Below, one piece after another: positions 9,601 to 15,961 of a stretch of DNA of 25,572 nucleotides. Made by a program: the position numbers and the translations under genes. This DNA is from RGIG3009 sp045541495 (GTDB taxonomy: Bacteria > Bacillota > Clostridia > Oscillospirales > Acutalibacteraceae): positions 1 to 25,572 of the forward strand of contig JAZQJE010000049.1 in assembly GCA_045541495.1 (NCBI GenBank), given 5' to 3'. The notes under the pieces are model-generated. The model did no database searches. It was given only the letters and a program-made list of their open reading frames with translations, and was not told where the DNA came from. Numbering within the stretch: the first letter of the stretch is position 1; every line of letters starts with the position of its first letter.

Positions 9601-10349
9601 TCGAGAGTCAGCGGCTCGCCGGGACGCAGTTTGCGGTATACTTCCAGCAAGGCTTCCTCGGTGTTTTTGGTGGTATCCTTTTCGATGGTGGCGAGGATGC
9701 GGGGATCTTCGCCGAAGAATTCCAGCAACTGAGCATCGGAACCCAGACCCAACGCGCGGGCAAACACCGTTACGGGGATCTTGCGGTTTTTATCGATGCG
9801 GACGTAGAACACATCGGAAGAATCGGTTTCATACTCCAGCCAAGCACCGCGGTTGGGAATGACCGTAGAGGTAAAGAGTTTTTTACCCGTTCCGTCATAA
9901 CTCATACCGTAGTACACGCCGGGAGAACGCACCAACTGCGACACGATTACGCGTTCCGCACCGTTGATCACAAACGTACCGCTTTCGGTCATCAAAGGAA
10001 AATCGCCCATGAAGACTTCGGACTCCTTGATCTCGCCGGTTTCTTTATTGATCAAACGCGCGCGCACACGAAGAGGCGCGGCGTAGGTCACGTCACGCTC
10101 TTTACATTCCTCAACGGTATACTTCGGAGTTTCGTCCAACCGATAATCGATGAATTCCAGCATCAGATTGCCCGTATAATCCGTGATCGCCGTGGAATCG
10201 TTGAAGACATCTTTCAATCCTTCTTCAAGGAACCACTGATACGAATTCTTCTGCACTTCAATGAGGTTGGGCATATCCAATACTTCATTGATCTTGGCGA
10301 AGCTCATACGGGTCGTTTTTCCCAGTTGAACCGGTTTGATATTAACCAT
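6627..10349 (-). CDS. rpoB: DNA-directed RNA polymerase subunit beta
   Basis: Second large subunit of core RNA polymerase, 1240 residues against 1193 in Bacillus subtilis. The rifampicin pocket ([26 protein letters not shown]) is wild type: Asp503, His513 and Ser518 correspond to E. coli Asp516, His526 and Ser531, so susceptibility is predicted at these sites. The [17 protein letters not shown] block and the C-terminal [25 protein letters not shown] block are intact. After the family core there is an acidic tail: about 28 of the last 69 residues are Asp or Glu, with only two Lys. The ATG at 10349 follows CAGGAG with a 12-nt spacer; nearby upstream ATG and GTG codons are out of frame. It is the first gene of the rpoB-rpoC unit. 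Confidence 0.99.
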   Translation of the reverse strand: [1240 protein letters not shown]

Positions 10350-10381
10350 TGGCTTCCATCACTCCTGTTTATTTTTTATCT

Positions 10382-10396
10382 GCCGCCGAGGGCGGC
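10382..10396 (-). promoter_or_regulatory. GC-rich hairpin in rpoB leader
   Basis: GCCGCC and GGCGGC pair across a 3-nt loop, immediately before the rpoB ribosome binding site. No T run follows on the minus strand, so it is not a terminator. It could be a processing or translation-control element of the leader; this is inference. Confidence 0.4.
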
Positions 10397-10461
10397 CGAG
10401 TGGGTTTTTGACGGCTGTACATCGGAGAGAAAATCCACGAAAAAAGGCTTGCTTTTTTTGC

Positions 10462-10483
10462 GGATATGTGCTACACTATATCC
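10462..10483 (-). promoter_or_regulatory. Hairpin near the 5' end of the rpoB leader
   Basis: On the minus strand GGATAT-A-GTG pairs with CAC-ATATCC around a TAG loop: nine base pairs with one bulged A. It begins about 30 nt after the predicted transcription start. An A-rich and then T-rich stretch follows, but no canonical terminator. Confidence 0.35.
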
Positions 10484-10521
10484 AACAATTCGCCTATCCC
10501 CCCATGATGATACAGGATATA

Positions 10522-10550
10522 ATGATACTATATTTTAAAAGGGTTGTCAA
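10522..10550 (-). promoter_or_regulatory. Strong sigma-A promoter of rpoBC
   Basis: Minus-strand TTGACA (10545-10550, perfect) and TATCAT (10522-10527) are spaced 17 bp. Predicted start is near 10515, leaving a leader of about 165 nt. A second GTATCAT lies 15 bp downstream (10507-10513), making a direct repeat with the -10 region. Confidence 0.85.
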
Positions 10551-10557
10551 TGCGTTT

Positions 10558-10584
10558 TTGAGAATTGACGACTTTTTTTATACT
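10558..10584 (+). promoter_or_regulatory. Possible promoter of the serine hydrolase gene
   Basis: TTGAGA (10558-10563) and TATACT (10579-10584) each match consensus at 5 of 6 bases, but the spacer is only 15 bp. The predicted leader would be about 110 nt. It lies back-to-back with the rpoB -35 box. Confidence 0.3.
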
Positions 10585-10703
10585 TTTTTCCATATTTTTC
10601 AAAAAAGCAAAAAATCGAATGAGAAAACAGGAGAAATTGACGGAAAAACAGAAAAAGAAACACACGGATGGGTTGTTTGTTTTAACGAGAAAGGAACTTG
10701 TAT

Positions 10704-11768
10704 ATGAAAAAGTATAGCTGGCAAGCGGGCATCGTGATGATCTGTATGGTGTTGTTGTGCGCGTGCAACGGAGGTAACGGAGAAACCACGACCACCACGA
10801 CCACGGTAATTCCCACCACTACCCGTACCACCGGCACCCCTACCACCATTTATGCTTCGGCGGAGCCGGATCTGTTTATCAGCAGTCCTACGGGTGAGCG
10901 CCCCAACGCGGAACTGATGGAACGATTGGCGACTATTTGCAAAGCCCATCGCGGGATGATCTCTATTTATTACAAAGATTTGAAGAGCGGGTATACCATC
11001 GAATACGATGCCGATAAGACTTATCAAGCTGCCAGCGTCATCAAAGCTCCTTATGTGAAATACCTGTTGTCATCGGGTGTAGACGGATCGGAAATGCTAA
11101 CGTTGAAATCGAAGATGGGCGGTTCAACCTATATTGATGAATATTCCATCGGTACGCAGTTCACCGTAGAAGAATTGATGGAATATGCTATTCGGTACAG
11201 CGATAACAGTGCCTATAACATGCTCAATCAGCGGTTTGGTTTTAAGGGCTTTAACGACTATGCCGAGGAGTTGGGCATTACCTGTAACGAAAAAAACGGG
11301 TTGACCCTGCAACTGCCGAAACCTCGTTTCGGCTATCTGTCCGCGCGGGATATTGGGTTATATTTTGAAGACATCGCCCGATACATTGAAACGGGTACCG
11401 ATAAAGCGAAACTGCTGTTCTCGTGGTTGACTACCACTGAGGAACACTCCCAGTTACCCGATGCGTATCATCAGTCGACCTCCTCTGCAGACAACAGTCA
11501 AGCCGATGGTGAGGTAGGGTACGATATTGAAGCGGCATACAACGGTCGTTTTGAGGGATATACCGTTGGTCACAAATACGGCGAACAGGATTATGGTGAG
11601 GCGTGGAACCGCGCTTACCACGACGGTGCGATCGTGTGGCGCAATCACCCCTATGTGTTGGCAGTAGCCACTAATTTAGTGCCCCACGAAGACGCATCCA
11701 ATGAGGTGTTCCACGATATTGCCTCCCTTGTCGACCAGATCCAAACCGATTTTTATACCTGCGAATAA
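10704..11768 (+). CDS. Lipoprotein serine hydrolase, class A beta-lactamase-like fold
   Basis: 354 residues. The N-terminus is a lipoprotein signal (MKKYSWQAG, then a hydrophobic run ending in LCAC), followed by a Thr-rich linker (about residues 25-50) and a penicillin-recognising serine hydrolase domain. Motifs seen: Ser111-Val-Ile-Lys114 (SxxK), Ser166-Asp167-Asn168 (SDN) and Lys291-Tyr292-Gly293 in the place of KTG. The omega loop with the deacylating Glu of class A lactamases is not recognisable, so a beta-lactamase is unlikely; a cell-wall or peptide hydrolase anchored outside the membrane is more plausible. The start is ATG 10704 with AAGGA 8 nt upstream; an in-frame TTG at 10698 is too close to that site. 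It stands alone, between a divergent rpoBC unit and a shared terminator. Confidence 0.85.
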   Translation: MKKYSWQAGIVMICMVLLCACNGGNGETTTTTTTVIPTTTRTTGTPTTIYASAEPDLFISSPTGERPNAELMERLATICKAHRGMISIYYKDLKSGYTIEYDADKTYQAASVIKAPYVKYLLSSGVDGSEMLTLKSKMGGSTYIDEYSIGTQFTVEELMEYAIRYSDNSAYNMLNQRFGFKGFNDYAEELGITCNEKNGLTLQLPKPRFGYLSARDIGLYFEDIARYIETGTDKAKLLFSWLTTTEEHSQLPDAYHQSTSSADNSQADGEVGYDIEAAYNGRFEGYTVGHKYGEQDYGEAWNRAYHDGAIVWRNHPYVLAVATNLVPHEDASNEVFHDIASLVDQIQTDFYTCE

Positions 11769-11800
11769 CAAAAGAGCCGCACATCGTGCGGCTCTTTTGT
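11768..11800. terminator. Bidirectional terminator between serine hydrolase and msrC
   Basis: A perfect 15-bp stem (11768-11782 with 11786-11800) with a 3-nt loop, A-rich on the left and T-rich on the right, works in both directions. Its ends touch the last base of the stop codons of both convergent genes. Confidence 0.9.
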
Positions 11801-12246
11801 TATAAGCTCGTTTCCAATATGGCGGCGACAGCTTCGAGAACGGTTTGGTCGGCGGGAGAAAAACGGTTCGGAAGAGGACTGTCGATATCCAGTACGCCGA
11901 TCACCTGTCCGTTTTTGCGCAAGGGGATGACGATCTCGGAACGAGAAGCGCTGTCGCAGGCGATGTGACCGGGAAAGGTATGCACATCCGCTACCCGAAT
12001 GGTTTGATCTTGCGCTGCCGCCGTACCGCAGACGCCGCGGCCCAAAGGGATTTCAATACAGGCGGGTTTTCCCTGAAAAGGTCCCAGCACAAGGGTATCC
12101 GCTTCCAACAAATAAAACCCCGCCCAGTTGATATTCGGCAGTTCCTGCCACAAAAGCGCGGCGGCGTTCGCCAAATTGGCGATGGGATAGGGTACCCCCT
12201 CGGTCAAGGCTTGCAGTTGTGTATGTAACGGTATATTGGCGTTCAT
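11800..12246 (-). CDS. msrC: Free methionine-(R)-sulfoxide reductase (GAF domain)
   Basis: Small cytoplasmic GAF-domain enzyme that reduces free methionine-R-sulfoxide, protecting or salvaging methionine after oxidation. The 148 residues form a single GAF domain. The three cysteines of the fRMsr family are present at Cys63, Cys73 and Cys97, with the 10 and 24 residue spacing of E. coli MsrC (Cys84, Cys94, Cys118), within PACIEIPLGRGVCG and HIACDSASRSEIV. ATG 12246 follows AGAGGTG at 6 nt. It is monocistronic, divergent from proB. The spacing of all three cysteines makes a purely sensory GAF protein unlikely. Confidence 0.92.
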   Translation of the reverse strand: MNANIPLHTQLQALTEGVPYPIANLANAAALLWQELPNINWAGFYLLEADTLVLGPFQGKPACIEIPLGRGVCGTAAAQDQTIRVADVHTFPGHIACDSASRSEIVIPLRKNGQVIGVLDIDSPLPNRFSPADQTVLEAVAAILETSL

Positions 12247-12263
12247 CGTATCACCTCTTTATC

Positions 12264-12272
12264 AGTGTACCA
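12264..12272 (-). promoter_or_regulatory. Possible extended -10 promoter of msrC
   Basis: Minus-strand TGGTACACT fits an extended -10 element, but no good -35 is seen. The -10 lies only 17 nt from the ATG, so the transcript would begin at or inside the ribosome binding site. Low confidence. Confidence 0.25.
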
Positions 12273-12313
12273 CACATTTTAGAGAGGGAAAAGGTTTTTC
12301 TTTTGTAAAAAAA

Positions 12314-12342
12314 TTGACGGATGGGGGAGAGTGTGTTACAAT
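12314..12342 (+). promoter_or_regulatory. Promoter of proBAC
   Basis: TTGACG (12314-12319) and TACAAT (12337-12342) with a 17-bp spacer. Predicted start near 12349 leaves a leader of only about 35 nt, too short for a T-box or riboswitch. Confidence 0.8.
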
Positions 12343-12383
12343 ACATAATTATATTACTACAACGCGAAAAGAGTCGAAACAGT

Positions 12384-13160
12384 ATGCGTATCGTGATCAA
12401 AGTGGGCACGTCTACCTTGGCGCACGCCACGGGACATCTGAATATCCGTCGAGTGGAAGAACTGTGCCGCACCTTAAGTGATTTAAAAAACGCGGGACAC
12501 GAGGTTATTCTAGTGTCTTCGGGTGCCATCGGCATGGGTGCGGGCAAGTTATCGTTGAAAGAACGCCCGCGGGACATGGCCACCAAACAAGCTGCAGCGG
12601 CGGTTGGTCAGTGCGAACTGATGTATACCTACGATAAATTGTTTTCCGAATATAACCATACCGTGGCACAGATTCTGCTGACGGGTGCCGACTTGCGTGA
12701 CGAAGAACGTTGCGGAAACTTCCACCGCACCTTGTTCCGCCTGTTGGAATTGGGTGTGCTGCCCATCATCAACGAAAATGACAGTGTCGCCACCGAAGAA
12801 ATCTCCATCGGCGACAACGATACGTTGGGTGCGATCGTGGCAGTAAACGCCGACGCTGATTTGTTGGTATTGCTATCCGACATCGACGGATTGTACGATG
12901 CCGATCCCCACAAACATCCCGATGCTCATCTGTTGCCGCTGGTAACGGAACTCACCGACGACATTTTACAGTTCGCGGGGAGCGAAGGCTCTTCTCTTGG
13001 CACGGGCGGTATGACCACAAAACTTCACGCGGCTCAAATCGCCACGGAAGCGGGGATCGACATGGTGATCGCCAACGGCGCACAACCCGAAAATCTGTAT
13101 CGCATTGTGGCGGGAGAACCCGTGGGTACCCGTTTTTGCAAAGGGGGACACCGTACATGA
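12384..13160 (+). CDS. proB: Glutamate 5-kinase, PUA-less
   Basis: First step of proline synthesis: ATP-dependent phosphorylation of glutamate to gamma-glutamyl phosphate. 258 residues of amino acid kinase fold, with IKVGTSTL at residues 4-11, SSGAIGMGAGKL, NENDSVATEE plus GDNDTLGAIVA, LLSDIDGLYDADP and GTGGMTTKL. The C-terminal PUA domain of E. coli ProB (367 residues) is absent; the protein ends soon after the kinase domain. The frame is open upstream to 12321, but homology starts at ATG 12384 and the upstream part lies within the promoter and leader. The ribosome binding site is weak (AAAAGAG). It overlaps proA by 4 nt (ATGA), implying translational coupling. Confidence 0.95.
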   Translation: MRIVIKVGTSTLAHATGHLNIRRVEELCRTLSDLKNAGHEVILVSSGAIGMGAGKLSLKERPRDMATKQAAAAVGQCELMYTYDKLFSEYNHTVAQILLTGADLRDEERCGNFHRTLFRLLELGVLPIINENDSVATEEISIGDNDTLGAIVAVNADADLLVLLSDIDGLYDADPHKHPDAHLLPLVTELTDDILQFAGSEGSSLGTGGMTTKLHAAQIATEAGIDMVIANGAQPENLYRIVAGEPVGTRFCKGGHRT

Positions 13161-14413
13161 CCACGCAAGAGATATTAAAAAAAGCGAAAGCGGTTTGCCC
13201 TTTAGCGGCGGCGTTGACCACCGAGGAGAAAAATAATGCGTTGTTGGCGATGGCGGACAGCTTGCTTGCTTATATAACGGATATTTTAGCCGCCAATACC
13301 GCCGATGTGGATGCGGCGCGGGGAACGTTGTCGGACGTGATGATCGACCGACTGGCGTTGTCTGAGCAACGGATCGCCGACATGGCAAAGGGTATCCGCG
13401 AAGTAGCGGCGTTGCCCGATCCCGTGGGTCGTGTGCTGGAGCATATTGACACCGAAAGCGGGTTACATATCGACAAAGTCAGCGTACCCATGGGTGTAAC
13501 GGCTATGATCTATGAGAGCCGTCCCAATGTGACATCTGACGCGGCGGTGTTAGCGTTTAAGAGCGGCAATGCCTGTGTATTGCGGGGCGGAAAAGAGGCT
13601 TTTCGTTCCTCATGGGCTATCACCCAAGCGTTACGGGCAGGCTTGCGGGATTGCGGTGTTTGTCAAGATCTGATTCAGTTGGTGCAAGATACCACCCGCC
13701 AAAGTGCGACGGAACTGATGACGGCGGTGGGACTTGTCGATCTGCTCATTCCCCGTGGTGGAGCGGGGCTCATCCGCGCGTGCGTGGAAAATGCCACCGT
13801 CAACTGTATTGAAACGGGGACGGGGATCTGCCATGTGTATGTGGACCAGGAAGCGGATCTCGAAAAAGCACTCAATATTTTGGATAATGCCAAAACCAGC
13901 CGTCCGTCGGTGTGCAATGCGGCGGAAGTATGCTTGGTACATAACGATATCGCGAAAACATTTCTCCCTCGTTTGCGGGAGCGGTTGGTGGACGACCGTA
14001 TCGCCGCGGGGAAAGTACCCGTGGAATTGCGGTTGGATGATCGTGCCGCCGCTGTTATTGAGGGAACGCCCGCCGGGGAGCGAGATTTCGATACCGAATT
14101 TTTGGATTATATTTTGGCGGTAAAAGTGGTAGACGATGTGGCCGATGCTGTCGATCACATTCGTGTTCACTCTACGGGACACAGCGAAGCCATTGTTACC
14201 GAAAACGAGCAAACCGCCACCGTGTTTACGGCGGGAGTGGACAGTGCGGCGGTGTATGTGAATACTTCCACCCGTTTCACCGACGGCGGTGTGTTCGGTC
14301 TTGGTTGCGAGATCGGCATTTCTACGCAAAAACTGCATGCCCGCGGACCCATGGGATTGCGGGAACTGAACACCTATAAGTATATCATCCGCAGCAACGG
14401 CTGTGTGAGATAA
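13157..14413 (+). CDS. proA: Gamma-glutamyl phosphate reductase
   Basis: Second step of proline synthesis: NADPH-dependent reduction of gamma-glutamyl phosphate to glutamate semialdehyde. 418 residues of aldehyde-dehydrogenase fold. The catalytic Cys253 lies in RPSVCNAAE. The PMGVTAMIYESRPNVTSD and HSEAIVTEN blocks are typical ProA, and the end (GPMGLRELNTYKYII) is complete. ATG 13157 overlaps the proB stop and follows AAGGGGGAC; the in-frame TTG at 13136 lies inside proB and lacks its own site. ProB and ProA usually act as a complex that shields the labile intermediate, which fits the coupling. Confidence 0.98.
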   Translation: MTTQEILKKAKAVCPLAAALTTEEKNNALLAMADSLLAYITDILAANTADVDAARGTLSDVMIDRLALSEQRIADMAKGIREVAALPDPVGRVLEHIDTESGLHIDKVSVPMGVTAMIYESRPNVTSDAAVLAFKSGNACVLRGGKEAFRSSWAITQALRAGLRDCGVCQDLIQLVQDTTRQSATELMTAVGLVDLLIPRGGAGLIRACVENATVNCIETGTGICHVYVDQEADLEKALNILDNAKTSRPSVCNAAEVCLVHNDIAKTFLPRLRERLVDDRIAAGKVPVELRLDDRAAAVIEGTPAGERDFDTEFLDYILAVKVVDDVADAVDHIRVHSTGHSEAIVTENEQTATVFTAGVDSAAVYVNTSTRFTDGGVFGLGCEIGISTQKLHARGPMGLRELNTYKYIIRSNGCVR

Positions 14414-14425
14414 GGAGGGAATACG

Positions 14426-15235
14426 ATGTCTACTTATCGTGCAGGATTTATCGGTGCAGGCAACATGGGCGGTGCTTTGGCCATTGCCGCCTGCAAAAAC
14501 ACCGATCCCGATCGCATTGCACTAGCCGACAACGATCGCCGCAAAGCACAAGCGTTGGCAGACAATTGCAACTGTACGGCGGCGGATAACGCCACCGTGG
14601 CAGGAGAGAGTCGATTTGTATTTTTAGGGGTAAAGCCTCAGGTGTTACCTGTGTTGTTGGACGAGATCGCTCCCGTGCTTGCCCTGCGTTCCGATCGTGT
14701 GGTGTTGGTCACCATGGCGGCGGGTATTTCCATTGACGGGATCACCAAAATGTTGGGAGAAACCTATCCCATCATCCGCATCATGCCCAACATGCCGGTG
14801 GCCATCGGTGAAGGTATGGTGTTATACGCCGTAAACGAGTTGGTTACCGCCGAAGACGAGCAAGACTTCTTACGGTTGATGAGTGCCGCCGGTTGTTTCG
14901 ACAAACTGGACGAGAAACTCATCGACGCAGGCAGTGCAGTATCGGGTTGCGGCCCTGCGTTTGCCTATTTGTTTATGGAAGCTTTGGCAGATGGCGGTGT
15001 GGAATGCGGTCTACCCCGCGACAAGGCGCTCCGCTATGCGGCGCAGACCTTGCTGGGCGCGGCGGAAATGACGCTGTGCAGCGGCAAACATCCCGGCGAA
15101 CTGAAAGACGCGGTGTGCAGTCCCGGCGGCACCACCATTGCGGGCGTACACGCGCTGGAACAAGGCGCGTTGCGCAACACCGCCATGAGCGCGGTGACGG
15201 CGGCCTATAAACGCACTTGCGAACTGAAAAAATAA
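14426..15235 (+). CDS. proC: Pyrroline-5-carboxylate reductase
   Basis: Last step of proline synthesis: reduction of pyrroline-5-carboxylate to L-proline. 269 residues, the normal size. The N-terminal Rossmann motif is GFIGAGNMGGAL. The C-terminal dimerisation and substrate domain carries SGCGPAFAYLFMEALADGG and CSPGGTTIAGVHALEQ. AAGGAGGG overlaps the proA stop codon, 7 to 8 nt before the ATG. It completes a proBAC operon able to make proline from glutamate. Confidence 0.98.
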   Translation: MSTYRAGFIGAGNMGGALAIAACKNTDPDRIALADNDRRKAQALADNCNCTAADNATVAGESRFVFLGVKPQVLPVLLDEIAPVLALRSDRVVLVTMAAGISIDGITKMLGETYPIIRIMPNMPVAIGEGMVLYAVNELVTAEDEQDFLRLMSAAGCFDKLDEKLIDAGSAVSGCGPAFAYLFMEALADGGVECGLPRDKALRYAAQTLLGAAEMTLCSGKHPGELKDAVCSPGGTTIAGVHALEQGALRNTAMSAVTAAYKRTCELKK

Positions 15236-15274
15236 TCCTATCGAACGGTTGTTAAAAACAGAGGAGGTTGTAAT

Positions 15275-15913
15275 ATGAGCACAGTGAAAAAGCTCATCAG
15301 CGGGGTGATGGCGGGATGGTCCATCTCCTTTGGTGCTACGGCGTTTTTGGTATCCCAAAATACCGCCATCGGCGCACTCTTTTTCAGTATTGGCATTTTA
15401 ATGGTGGCCAACTTTAACGGCATGTTGCTGACACGGGTCACGCCCTTGTGCGCTTATGCCCGCACCTACACCGTTTGGGATGCGGTTATTTCGTGGTTTA
15501 CCAATTTTGTGGGTGCCTTTATCGGTGCCGCGATGGTGCGGTATTCCCGCGTGTGGAATGGTATCGCCGAGCGGGTGAAAACCATCGTGGATACCAAATG
15601 TCAGGACAGTTTTATCAGCCTGTTTTTACTGGGTATTTTGTGCGCGGTGTTGGTGGCTTACGGTGTACTCTGCTGGGTGAAACACAGCGACAACAAAGTG
15701 GCGCAAATGGCCTATTTGATGTTCTTTATCACCATTTTCGTGTTTTGCGGTTTCGATCACATCGTGGCAAACATGGTGTACTATGCGGAATATCTGCTGG
15801 CGTTCGGTTACCGTTCGGGCATGGGAATGTCCCTGTTGGCGGTAACGCTGGGCAATGTGGTCGGTGGTGCCGGTGTGGGACTGATCCAACGGTATTTTGA
15901 AAAAGACAAGTAA
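15275..15913 (+). CDS. Formate/nitrite transporter (FNT) family channel, short and divergent
   Basis: Six-helix membrane protein of 212 residues; FNT channels are usually 250-290. Helices fall near residues 5-27, 30-52, 66-90, 110-133, 143-170 and 183-206. Family marks are GFDHIVANM with the central pore His162 (FocA GFEHSIANM), NFVGAFIGA in helix 3, LGILCAVLVAYGVL in helix 4 (FocA LGILANLMVCLAV) and VTLGNVVGG near the end. The FNT signature after helix 2 (GAELFTGN type) is replaced by ANFNGMLLTR. ATG 15275 follows AGAGGAGG. The gene starts 39 nt after proC with no terminator between, so it is probably in the proBAC transcript. The anion carried (formate, nitrite, hydrosulfide, acetate or lactate) cannot be told. 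Confidence 0.8.
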   Translation: MSTVKKLISGVMAGWSISFGATAFLVSQNTAIGALFFSIGILMVANFNGMLLTRVTPLCAYARTYTVWDAVISWFTNFVGAFIGAAMVRYSRVWNGIAERVKTIVDTKCQDSFISLFLLGILCAVLVAYGVLCWVKHSDNKVAQMAYLMFFITIFVFCGFDHIVANMVYYAEYLLAFGYRSGMGMSLLAVTLGNVVGGAGVGLIQRYFEKDK

Positions 15914-15918
15914 GTTGT

Positions 15919-15961
15919 AAAAAGGGATCCTGAAACGATTGGCGTTTCAGGATCCCTTTTT
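15919..15961. terminator. Bidirectional terminator between the FNT gene and the GH2 gene
   Basis: A perfect 19-bp stem (15919-15937 with 15943-15961), 5-nt loop, with A and T runs at the ends. It ends the proBAC-FNT unit on the plus strand and the MFS-GH2 unit on the minus strand, and touches the GH2 stop codon. Confidence 0.92.

Larger units (their letters stand above)
10350..10703. other. Divergent intergenic region between rpoB and the serine hydrolase gene
   Basis: 354 bp with no convincing gene. It holds the rpoB leader with two hairpins, the rpoB promoter, and an A/T-rich stretch (10555-10660) that probably carries the promoter for the plus-strand gene. No ribosomal protein gene or tRNA is present here. 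Confidence 0.8.

Noticed and set aside
10444..10458. A-run and T-run in the rpoB leader as an attenuator terminator
   Set aside because: The possible stem is almost all A-T with at most two G-C pairs and a loop too small to be stable, so it is not a canonical terminator.
10637..10717. TTG-started 26-residue frame (MTEKQKKKHTDG...) after AGGAG, overlapping the serine hydrolase start
   Set aside because: The spacing from AGGAG to TTG is only 3 nt, the composition is that of the A-rich leader, and it ends just inside the next gene. A leader peptide is not excluded but is unsupported.
12343..12383. Possible T-box or riboswitch before proB
   Set aside because: Only about 35-40 nt lie between the promoter and the ATG, too little for a T-box, and no terminator is present.
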